Shown: one piece after another, positions 1 to 5,938 of the stretch
Layout of the letters: each line of letters begins with the position of its first letter
How positions within the stretch are numbered: position 1 is the stretch's first letter
From: Clostridiales bacterium UBA7103
GTDB taxonomy: Bacteria; Bacillota; Clostridia; Oscillospirales; Oscillospiraceae
Assembly: GCA_002493305.1 (NCBI GenBank)
Contig: DKYJ01000038.1
Location: 1-9,476 of the forward strand
Direction of reading: 5' to 3'
DNA: 9,476 nt
The notes under the pieces: model-generated
Database searches by the model: none
Seen by the model: only the letters and a program-made list of their open reading frames with translations
What the model was told of the DNA's origin: nothing
Position numbers and translations under genes: made by a program

Positions 1-24
1 TGTGGTTTTTCACCCGTACTGTTC
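1..24. repeat. Direct repeat, copy 1 (SBP1 3' end)
   Basis: These 24 bases are identical to 2554-2577. They cover the last codons of SBP1 (EQYG), its TGA stop and nine bases of downstream flank. A second identical block of 26 bases (59-84 versus 2612-2637) lies in the same register, an offset of 2553. The repeat runs to the window edge and could be longer. Confidence 0.9.
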
Positions 25-2166
25 GGCAAGGTAAATGCTGACTCTGCTTTGGATATTTGCGGCGGCTTGCTCGGCGGTGCAGTCTCCGTTCCATAGTGCA
101 CCGGAGCAATTCAAAACAATGTCGTATATTTCGCTGTCATACACTGCAGCAGAATCAATGCTTTCAAAAAGCTCGCGCACAGCGGCTCTGGCAGCAGTCT
201 CATCAAGGGCGCCTGTCAGCCTGCCGCCTTGGTACAGGGCAAGCGACATCGGTGCCTCTATATGTCCGCTTATGCTGCTCTCTATGAAATCTCCCAGCGC
301 TGTATTCTCAGCCGGGAAGAACCATCGCCCAAAATAGTCACGCTGCATATTCTCACTGAGCAAAAACCTGAAAAATTCCCACACGCCCTCCTTATTCGCG
401 CTGGCGGCGGACATTCCCAGGGGAAGTTGCGGCTGTATTGCAGCCCCGTGCCCCTCACCGCTGGGAAACCCGGTTATACGCACTTCCTCACCGTATATTG
501 TGTGAAAAAAAGAAATAATGTCCACAAAACCCGGGCCGAGCCATTCGTCAAGAAGCAGCTGATCACCATTTGCGGCGCTGGCATAATCGTCATAGTATGC
601 GTCTTTTTCTTCAGGCAGCTCTGCCGCTATGGACAATATGGCGGCAAACTCTTCCGTATCGACCCGGCAGGTCTTATCCACGGGTGAATACAGCTCATCA
701 TGCATCGCCCAAAGCGCACAGCTTATAAATTGGCTCCGAGTCATCCCGCCCCCCAGCACAGTCTCGATCGAATAATCCTCCGTAAGCCTTCTCAGGTCAT
801 CTACCGTAAAAGGAACCGGCACCATATCCGGCGCTCCGCATACTACGGCCAGCATAAATCCCACAGGCAGCTGATAGCTCCCCCCGGCACAGCCTGTATA
901 CTCAACAAGCTTGTCGTAAATGCCGATTTCGCTGTCGGACTCAAGAAAAGGCGTAAGCTCGGAGAGCAGCCCCTTTGCGGCGTATTTCTCAACGGAGACA
1001 TTGCTCAAATCGTAGATGTCCGGAGTATGTCCGGATATAATGTCTGCCGCGAATTTGACGGCTCCGGCATCGGCGTTGTCATATTCATCATAGCGGGCAT
1101 AATCATCAAGGGTTATGATATATCCGCTGTTTGTAGCGTTGAACATCTGGGCGGCTGCTGCCAGGCGTCCATCAATATTGTACCCGGCAAGAACAAGCGC
1201 CTTTACTCCGCTTCTCCTCTCAGCCGTCAGTTTGACCGGGCCGCCCCGGTCTATTGCAAAATACCTGTCGTTTCCAAGATAGTATTCGGGAAGGATCGGC
1301 GCGGCGGCAGCGTCAAAACGCTTTGTCAGGGCTCCTGATGAGTAGTTATATTCATAATAATTCCCCTCAAGGGAGGTAAACAGCTCTCCGCCCGTACCGC
1401 CGAAGAATGAGACGTATGCCCCCGTCAGCTCCGCGCTGCCGCTCACATTGAAGCCGCCGTCAATGCGATCTATTCGCTGCGGCTGCTTTGCTTCCATAGG
1501 GATATTTTTGCCCGCGCCGTTAGTATAGACAATGATGCATGTATCGTCAGAAAGCCGGACAAGCCAGATCCCGCCCTGATACGCGCCGAGACTTTTTATC
1601 AGGTTTCCCTCTTTACCTATGGCAAGGAGTTCCTGCCCCGTGTTAACCAGGAAGCCTTCTTTCATCGCCGCGAAAGAATATACCATTCCGACCTTGGCAA
1701 CAGCAGATGAAGCAATATCCCGGCTGCCGCCGTCTGAATTGACCCAGACTATGCGCAATTTGCCGCTGTCATCCGAATTGATTATGTACACATTGCCGCT
1801 GTCATCAGCGGTGAAGTTCTCCACCGGCCCATCATAGCGCGCGTCGAGGCGGTCTATTTCAAACTCATCGTCCATGCGGTAAAATATGTGTCTGCCGCTT
1901 TCGTCCTCTCCGCAAAGGTATATGTACCCCCCTGCCATGGCAGTGTGCCGCAGCGTAACACCTTTGTCCGGCAGGGAAAGAGCCTCGCTGCGAAGCACCG
2001 TGACCCCGTCCCCGTCCTCTGTCTTTTCAGTCTCGACGGAGGCGGGGCGTACTCCGCCCATGCCAACCGTGGCGTGAGTCTCCCCCCGCCCGCAGCCGGA
2101 TGAAAACGCCAAAGCCATCGCCGCGAAGAGCGCAATTATTTTGTTTGAACCAAGGCGTCTCCTCAT
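10..2166 (-). CDS. Large extracellular solute-binding lipoprotein with propeller-like N-terminus (SBP1)
   Basis: This is a predicted exported lipoprotein of 718 residues. The N-terminus has a basic start (MRRR), a hydrophobic stretch and a lipobox-like SSGC with Cys25 as the lipidation site. Residues about 65-310 are rich in short Gly/Asp-containing strand repeats (for example GGYIYLC, GNVYIIN, DDTCIIVY) and resemble a beta-propeller or WD/YVTN-like sensor. Residues about 322-718 resemble a family-1 ABC solute-binding protein, with AAAAQMFNATNSGY and the GHTPDIYDL motif near residue 380. The C-terminus, GDCTAEQAA followed by SIYLAEQYG, is shared with the paralogue at 2563-4689. ATG at 2164-2166 is preceded by AAGGAG (2177-2182), which overlaps the stop codon of the upstream PGB2 ORF, so the two are probably co-transcribed and translationally coupled. 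Typical binding proteins are about 400-550 residues, and the propeller accounts for the excess. The ligand is unknown, and no transporter subunits are visible nearby. A sensory or substrate-capture role without transport is possible. Confidence 0.85.
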   Translation of the reverse strand: MRRRLGSNKIIALFAAMALAFSSGCGRGETHATVGMGGVRPASVETEKTEDGDGVTVLRSEALSLPDKGVTLRHTAMAGGYIYLCGEDESGRHIFYRMDDEFEIDRLDARYDGPVENFTADDSGNVYIINSDDSGKLRIVWVNSDGGSRDIASSAVAKVGMVYSFAAMKEGFLVNTGQELLAIGKEGNLIKSLGAYQGGIWLVRLSDDTCIIVYTNGAGKNIPMEAKQPQRIDRIDGGFNVSGSAELTGAYVSFFGGTGGELFTSLEGNYYEYNYSSGALTKRFDAAAAPILPEYYLGNDRYFAIDRGGPVKLTAERRSGVKALVLAGYNIDGRLAAAAQMFNATNSGYIITLDDYARYDEYDNADAGAVKFAADIISGHTPDIYDLSNVSVEKYAAKGLLSELTPFLESDSEIGIYDKLVEYTGCAGGSYQLPVGFMLAVVCGAPDMVPVPFTVDDLRRLTEDYSIETVLGGGMTRSQFISCALWAMHDELYSPVDKTCRVDTEEFAAILSIAAELPEEKDAYYDDYASAANGDQLLLDEWLGPGFVDIISFFHTIYGEEVRITGFPSGEGHGAAIQPQLPLGMSAASANKEGVWEFFRFLLSENMQRDYFGRWFFPAENTALGDFIESSISGHIEAPMSLALYQGGRLTGALDETAARAAVRELFESIDSAAVYDSEIYDIVLNCSGALWNGDCTAEQAAANIQSRVSIYLAEQYG

Positions 2167-2179
2167 CTTTTTTTACTCC

Positions 2180-2566
2180 TTATCCAAATACCCACTGATT
2201 TACAAAGGATGTCCATGTCTGATCGCCTACATCACCGTCAGTCTGCAAGCCTTTCCTGCCTTGATAGTACATTACAGCGTTTCTCGTATTTCCTCCAAAA
2301 ATTCCGTCTATGCCATATGGATTATATCCGTTGTTGCTATAATAGTCCGCAAAATCAGACAAAATATACTGCACCGGATACACATAATTATACACCGTAT
2401 TGTTATATGTTTGACTGCATACAGTGCGATGAATTTTCTGCCGATTTCGCCGACGCTTTCGTCCCCGGTACGGAAATCGTGACCGGCCGACTATACACGG
2501 TTGACCCCGAAAGCGGGCTTTTGTCGCCCGCAGGCTAATTAAACCGCTGAGCCTGTGGTTTTTCAC
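2180..2566 (-). CDS. Peptidoglycan-binding-domain ORF with degraded or missing 5' part (PGB2)
   Basis: The open frame spans 128 codons from a GTG that overlaps the SBP2 stop (GTGA), but only the C-terminal half looks like protein. Residues about 62-123 form a complete PG_binding_1-like domain: VYPVQYIL, then YGIDGIFGGNTRNAV, then DGDVGDQTWTSF. This is the usual D-G-x-F/V-G-x-x-T pattern of wall-binding domains. Residues 1-55 are dominated by Arg and Lys, contain no signal peptide, and are encoded across two hairpin-forming inverted repeats (2513-2555), so they are probably untranslated or decayed. The paralogue PGB1 has its own secretion signal ahead of the same domain. No good Shine-Dalgarno/ATG start lies just upstream of the domain. 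I read this as a 5'-decayed copy, or one hidden by a frameshift, of a secreted wall-binding protein. The stop at 2180-2182 overlaps the ribosome site of SBP1, which suggests a former or present operon. Confidence 0.55.
   Translation of the reverse strand: MKNHRLSGLISLRATKARFRGQPCIVGRSRFPYRGRKRRRNRQKIHRTVCSQTYNNTVYNYVYPVQYILSDFADYYSNNGYNPYGIDGIFGGNTRNAVMYYQGRKGLQTDGDVGDQTWTSFVNQWVFG
2513..2555 (-). terminator. Tandem hairpins after SBP2, possible weak terminator
   Basis: Two adjacent inverted repeats follow the SBP2 stop on the minus strand. The first is CAGGCT/AGCCTG (plus-strand arms 2531-2536 and 2550-2555, 13-nt loop). The second is GCGGGC/GCCCGC (arms 2513-2518 and 2526-2531, 7-nt loop). 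The transcript then reads CTTTCGGGG, so there is no proper U-tract and intrinsic termination would be inefficient. The hairpins may instead stabilise the 3' end or separate the two SBP units. They share base 2531, so they would pack tightly or compete. Confidence 0.35.
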
Positions 2567-2577
2567 CCGTACTGTTC
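2554..2577. repeat. Direct repeat, copy 2 (SBP2 3' end)
   Basis: This is identical to bases 1-24 and covers the last codons, stop codon and nine bases of 3' flank of SBP2. Identity past the stop codon is not expected from protein conservation alone. It supports tandem duplication or later gene conversion between the two SBP genes. Confidence 0.9.
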
Positions 2578-4689
2578 AGAGATATAGATACTCGCCTTGG
2601 ATTGGATGCTCGCGGCGGCTTGCTCGGCGGTGCAGTCCCCGGCGAAGCAGCGGGCGGCCTCTCTCATGATGGCCTCCAGCAGGACGGGGTCATACTCGCT
2701 TATGCTGTCAACGCTGTCGATGACCTGCCATAGCTGCTCCTTCATTGCCTCGGTCGGCGGAGCGACTTTCAGGCTCTCATTGGTAAATACGCCGTTTTCG
2801 TCAACATTGATCATCCCCATTGAAGTTCCGCCCGCCTTTTCCGCTACATATATCTGGGTTTCCATAAGCTTCCCCAAAATATCAGTAATCACCGGCAGAT
2901 TGCGGTACAAATCCCACTGATAGTCGCTGCTCAGGAGATATCGGAAAAATTCCCACACGTCCTCTTTGTTCGGACTGTTGGCGGCCATACCCATCCGAAG
3001 CCCCGGCGAAAGCGCAGTGCCCGTGCCGCGCGTTGAGGGGAAGCCCACCATGCGCTCGTCTCCTCGGTATAGAGCGTTTAGCTCCGCAATACTGCCTACG
3101 CCGACGATGGACGGGCGATACAGCAGCGCTTTCCCATAATACACACTGCAATAATCCAAGTCTGTCTCCTCTTCCGGCAGCTCCTTCGCAATTTCCAGCA
3201 GCTTTATAAAATCAGGGCTGTCAAAGCTGCACCGGCTCTCCCGCTCATCAATAAAATCATTGGAAAGGGTAAGGGCTTCAAACAAAAGCCTCTTGCCATT
3301 TTTGGAGTTGGCAAACAGCCGCCCGACCCCATATTCCTCCGCAAGGGCGTAGAGGCTCTCTACCGTGAACTTTCCCTCACCCACTACGCTTGCCGGGGCA
3401 AACATCGTGCCCACAGTGAACTGCGGTACCAGCTCATAAGCTCCCCCGTCCCGCTCCGTGACGCGCCGCACAGCGGGAATCAAGTCCTCATAATTTATAT
3501 CCGGGTCTGCGTCAAAATAGGGCTTGAGGTCGGTCAGCAGCTTGTTTTTATAGCAGCTCTCCGCATTGAGGGAATTAAGGTCAAATATATCCGGCGTTTT
3601 GCCGTCCATCAAATCGGCAAGAAGCATCTGCTCCGCCTGCTCGCCGTACACGCCGTAATCGGCCAGCTCTATACTGAACCTTTCATTGCTGCTGTTAAAG
3701 CCGTTCACCGCGCTGCGCAGGGTGTCCTCATCGAAAGGGTTCACATCAAAATTTGTCTGCATTCTCAGGGTGACGCGTTCCTGCCCATCGCCCGCGCGCC
3801 ACATAGCGGCCCTACCGTCGTCAATGCAGAAAAGCTCGGTGTCCGACAGGGGCACAACGCCGCGTTTGCGGATCTTTCCATCGGCAAGGTTACAATATCC
3901 CCGCAGCTCGCCCGTTTCCTGCTTTATCAGGCAAGCCTTGCCCAGAGGCAGCACGCCTACGATCTCGCCGCTGCCGCCGCCGCTGATAAAATCCCTGAGC
4001 TGAGCCGCCATGCTGTATTCGGCGTTTACGGTCAAATCGCCGTCGATGATCTGAAAAACCGTCCCCTCGTCACTCTCCAAGGCTGCCGTAAGGCTGTCGT
4101 CCCGCCCGCGCACAATACACAGCTCTCTGAATTTGTTGCGGGCGGCGCGCTTCAGGAGTGTTCCCTGCCTGTCCACAAGATAGAGACAGGGAGTGCTCTT
4201 CTCATAGGCGGTGAAGATATAGCCGTGCTCCACCACTCTGAGGTCAAAAATGAATGTGTCCTCTATCTCCTCCGGCAGGCTGAGTGTATAGCAGACTGCG
4301 TTGTTGTCCGCGCCTATCTCGCATACGACAAGCGCGCCGTTTTCGTCGCGCCAGCTAAGGGCGGCGCGCCCGTCGCTCAGACCGTCCAAGGTCTCCGGAG
4401 CGGCGGGCACGGCGCAGTCAATAGGCGTGAAGGCTCGCGTCCCGGTGTCCATACGAAAAAGACGATACTCTCCCCCGCTGTTTACCGTGCAGGCAATAAC
4501 GCTGTCCCCGGCGCCCACTGCAGCCTCGAAACTGCCGTCCGGCTCTGGGCAGCCGACCGCCTCCTTTATGTAAAACGGCGTCTTAACATCCGCCTCAAGT
4601 ATCACCTCCGGCTCTTCCTTGTCCTGCCCGCAGGCACACAGCGGCAGAAGCAGAGCAAGGCAGAGCAGCGCAGCAATTATTTTCTTCAT
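2563..4689 (-). CDS. Large extracellular solute-binding lipoprotein with propeller-like N-terminus (SBP2)
   Basis: This is a predicted lipoprotein of 708 residues, paralogous to SBP1. I chose the ATG at 4687-4689 because GGAG (4696-4699) sits six bases upstream and the product then starts MKKIIAALLCLALLLPLCAC, a clean signal with a lipobox Cys at residue 20. An ATG at 4701 would add only MEIH and has no good ribosome site. Residues about 35-300 have propeller-like repeated strands (for example DGRAALSW, HGYIFTAYE). Residues about 305-708 resemble a family-1 solute-binding protein, with NGFNSSNERFSIEL and DGKTPDIFDLNSLN, the counterpart of GHTPDIYDL in SBP1. The C-terminus is GDCTAEQAA then SIYISEQYG. 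The protein would be anchored on the outer face of the membrane. Its ligand is unknown and no permease genes are in view. Its ribosome site lies inside a strong inverted repeat, so translation is probably regulated. Overall similarity to SBP1 is moderate by eye and highest at the C-terminus. Confidence 0.87.
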   Translation of the reverse strand: MKKIIAALLCLALLLPLCACGQDKEEPEVILEADVKTPFYIKEAVGCPEPDGSFEAAVGAGDSVIACTVNSGGEYRLFRMDTGTRAFTPIDCAVPAAPETLDGLSDGRAALSWRDENGALVVCEIGADNNAVCYTLSLPEEIEDTFIFDLRVVEHGYIFTAYEKSTPCLYLVDRQGTLLKRAARNKFRELCIVRGRDDSLTAALESDEGTVFQIIDGDLTVNAEYSMAAQLRDFISGGGSGEIVGVLPLGKACLIKQETGELRGYCNLADGKIRKRGVVPLSDTELFCIDDGRAAMWRAGDGQERVTLRMQTNFDVNPFDEDTLRSAVNGFNSSNERFSIELADYGVYGEQAEQMLLADLMDGKTPDIFDLNSLNAESCYKNKLLTDLKPYFDADPDINYEDLIPAVRRVTERDGGAYELVPQFTVGTMFAPASVVGEGKFTVESLYALAEEYGVGRLFANSKNGKRLLFEALTLSNDFIDERESRCSFDSPDFIKLLEIAKELPEEETDLDYCSVYYGKALLYRPSIVGVGSIAELNALYRGDERMVGFPSTRGTGTALSPGLRMGMAANSPNKEDVWEFFRYLLSSDYQWDLYRNLPVITDILGKLMETQIYVAEKAGGTSMGMINVDENGVFTNESLKVAPPTEAMKEQLWQVIDSVDSISEYDPVLLEAIMREAARCFAGDCTAEQAAASIQSKASIYISEQYG

Positions 4690-4692
4690 ATG

Positions 4693-4764
4693 AATCTCCA
4701 TTCTGCCGCATAGCTGTCAACACAAAAAGAAATGAAAAACTCCATATGCGGCAGAGTGGAGATT
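4693..4764 (-). promoter_or_regulatory. Inverted repeat in the SBP2 leader that sequesters its ribosome-binding site
   Basis: The arms 4693-4712 and 4745-4764 are complementary at 19 of 20 positions (one mismatch, at 4702/4755), separated by a 32-base loop. On the minus-strand transcript the second arm carries the SD-containing segment GCAGAATGGAGAT, whose GGAG serves the SBP2 ATG at 4689. When folded, the ribosome site would be fully paired. No U-tract follows, so it is not an intrinsic terminator. Upstream there are other GCCGC/GCGGC segments (for example 4784-4788 with 4793-4797) that could offer alternative pairings. I infer translational control by RNA structure. The trigger (protein, small RNA, ligand or temperature) cannot be read from the sequence. 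Confidence 0.7.
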
Positions 4765-4821
4765 TTCAGCATGTGCCGCGGTTGCCGCTTCTGCGGCGAG
4801 CAGTATGCCGTTTTTAATCAA

Positions 4822-4869
4822 TTAGTGTGATTTTTCACACTAACAGCCCTATTTCTTAATTAGCTGTTA
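4822..4869. promoter_or_regulatory. Two overlapping inverted repeats between PGB1 and SBP2
   Basis: A perfect 9-bp dyad, TTAGTGTGA-TTTT-TCACACTAA, occupies 4822-4843. A second dyad, TAACAGC (4841-4847) with GCTGTTA (4863-4869), overlaps it by three bases (4841-4843). As RNA they form stem-loops that compete at the overlap. As DNA, the perfect dyad could be an operator. Neither is followed by a convincing U-tract on either strand, so termination after PGB1 would be weak. Together with the SBP2 leader repeat they make the 200-base spacer unusually structured. Confidence 0.45.
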
Positions 4870-4891
4870 TTTGCCCCCGCCTTTATGATCA

Positions 4892-5290
4892 TCAAAACAG
4901 ATACATGAGTTTTGAAAAGGCAGTCCATGTCTGATTTCCAATGACGCCATCAACGCCGATCTCACTCATACCATAAACACTGTTAACAGTGTTGAACCAT
5001 CTCTGGAACGCATAGGTACCGTTTCGTGTATTATTTCCAAAATCCCCGTCAACCGTTCCCACTGAGATGCTTGCATTTTTTTCCTTCATTGAAACTTCAT
5101 TCAGCTTCATCTGCGCAGTGTATACATGGCCGCCCTTTGAGCCATAAGACAGAACCGTGCCATACGGGACTGTATACGGTTCAAGCGCTATATAGATGCA
5201 ATAATCATTACTGGATGCAATATATCGCGGAGCCGCAGATTCATCATTATCTGCCGCGAACGCGCTCATGGGGAAAGCGCACACGGCCAT
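4892..5290 (-). CDS. Secreted peptidoglycan-binding-domain protein, signal peptide split by a 1-nt frameshift (PGB1)
   Basis: This is a small exported protein. The listed frame starts at an internal ATG and reads MAVCAFPMSAFAAD, the second half of a Sec signal with a cleavage site after AFA. That ATG has no Shine-Dalgarno site. A strong site, AAAGGAG (5339-5345), stands eight bases before an ATG at 5328-5330. From that ATG the sequence would encode MKKK-IIAILLVLT and join the listed frame if one A were missing from either A5 tract (5317-5321 or 5323-5327). The native gene is therefore probably 4892-5330. Residues about 50-126 form a PG_binding_1-like domain: GHVYTAQMKLNEV, TVDGDFGNNTRNGT, and GVDGVIGNQTWTAF. 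PGB2 shares the layout. The protein probably binds the cell wall, and no catalytic domain is present. Whether the frameshift is real, a slippage switch or an assembly error is open. Confidence 0.72.
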   Translation of the reverse strand: MAVCAFPMSAFAADNDESAAPRYIASSNDYCIYIALEPYTVPYGTVLSYGSKGGHVYTAQMKLNEVSMKEKNASISVGTVDGDFGNNTRNGTYAFQRWFNTVNSVYGMSEIGVDGVIGNQTWTAFSKLMYLF

Positions 5291-5338
5291 CGTCAGAACC
5301 AGAAGTATTGCAATGATTTTTCTTTTTCATTTGTATTT

Positions 5339-5345
5339 CTCCTTT
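5339..5345 (-). promoter_or_regulatory. Ribosome-binding site of PGB1, pointing to an upstream start
   Basis: AAAGGAG on the minus strand lies eight bases before the ATG at 5328-5330, which begins the lysine-rich start of a signal peptide. It is the only good ribosome site for PGB1. It shows that translation was meant to begin 40 bases upstream of the in-frame ATG at 5290. Confidence 0.7.
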
Positions 5346-5465
5346 ATAATATATTTTATTTTGCTTTTATGCAATATTTCATGCGATGATTTAAGAATTC
5401 TTCATCTTCGCCTTTCGGCGCTGCTCAGCCCATTGGAATCTTCCTCCTTCCCACAAACGCGCCGC

Positions 5466-5819
5466 TTATCCGGGGCAGGTTCTGGTGACTGAAACGGTTT
5501 TCAGTGCCTGACCGCCGACTGTTCCCCCAACCTGCAGGGTATAACTTTTCCCGGCTTCGACTGTGCAGGTCTCGCTCATGGAGACGGTGCTTGTCCCGCT
5601 GCTGCTCCACATGACCAGACAGGTCATCCCGTCCCAAAGAGACATTGTCAGCTTGATTTCTTTGCCAAAATCAGAAACTTTTGCCGTACACTGAGCCGTT
5701 GTCCCGTTGAAACTCAGATTACAACTTCTGCTTGGTGCGCGCACGGGTTCTGCAAAGGATGCCGTGGAAAATGCTGTGAAAAGAACTAAACTCAACAGAA
5801 TTGCTATAATTTTTTTCAT
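5466..5819 (-). CDS. Small secreted cysteine-containing protein of unknown function
   Basis: This is a 117-residue exported protein. I chose the ATG at 5817-5819 because GAGGAGGG lies seven bases upstream and the product begins with a textbook Sec signal, MKKIIAILLSLVLFTAFS, with a probable cleavage after ASFA (Ala23). A longer frame to 5879 would bury this signal. The mature part of about 94 residues has five Cys (33, 44, 67, 85, 115). It alternates polar and hydrophobic residues in a beta-rich pattern: CNLSFNGTTAQCTAKV, IKLTMSLWDG, CTVEAGKSYTLQVGGTV, VTRTCPG. It looks like a single immunoglobulin-like or similar beta-sandwich domain, possibly with two disulfides. I recognise the general type as a small secreted clostridial protein but cannot name a family. 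It lies between the sigma/DUF4367 pair and the PGB-SBP genes on the same strand, 119 bases after the former. Confidence 0.8.
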   Translation of the reverse strand: MKKIIAILLSLVLFTAFSTASFAEPVRAPSRSCNLSFNGTTAQCTAKVSDFGKEIKLTMSLWDGMTCLVMWSSSGTSTVSMSETCTVEAGKSYTLQVGGTVGGQALKTVSVTRTCPG

Positions 5820-5826
5820 AAAGAAT

Positions 5827-5861
5827 CCCTCCTCTCTGCTTATATAAGCGTTTGAGGAGGG
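5827..5861 (-). promoter_or_regulatory. Anti-Shine-Dalgarno hairpin in the leader of the small secreted protein
   Basis: On the minus-strand transcript CCCTCCTC (plus 5854-5861) is perfectly complementary to GAGGAGGG (plus 5827-5834), the ribosome site of the small secreted protein. Between them is a 12-base palindrome, GCTTATATAAGC (5838-5849), that can extend the structure with four more pairs and an ATAT loop. The hairpin would hide the whole Shine-Dalgarno sequence. This is the second leader in the window with this design. It could also serve as a DNA operator. Confidence 0.6.
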
Positions 5862-5938
5862 CAAAACCGGACATTTCAATTTTAAATTTTTTCAGTTTTG
5901 TAGGAATAGCCATATTTTACCGATGGAATTTGTGCATA

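Noticed and set aside
700..1338. A 212-codon plus-strand frame inside SBP1
   Set aside because: It is antisense to the conserved solute-binding half of SBP1, with no ribosome site and no motif.
2209..2538. A 109-codon plus-strand frame opposite PGB2, with a protein-like last third
   Set aside because: The domain match on the minus strand is clear, and this frame has no ribosome site. The plausible-looking tail is probably a mirror of codon bias, although it does overlap the part of PGB2 that looks decayed.
4715..4720. A perfect TTGACA -35 box on the minus strand in the SBP2 leader loop
   Set aside because: There is no -10 box at 16-18 bases, and a start there would fall at or past the SBP2 ATG. 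It is more likely chance in the hairpin loop.
4822..4843. CRP-like site (TGTGA...TCACA)
   Set aside because: The half-sites are separated by four bases, not the six of the CRP consensus, and the FNR half-site TTGAT is not present. I kept it only as a generic dyad.
5388..5418. Short GCGCC-GAAA-GGCG hairpin and an AAGAATTCTT palindrome between the small secreted gene and PGB1
   Set aside because: The stem is only four to five pairs without a U-tract, and a 10-base palindrome is expected by chance at this length of sequence.
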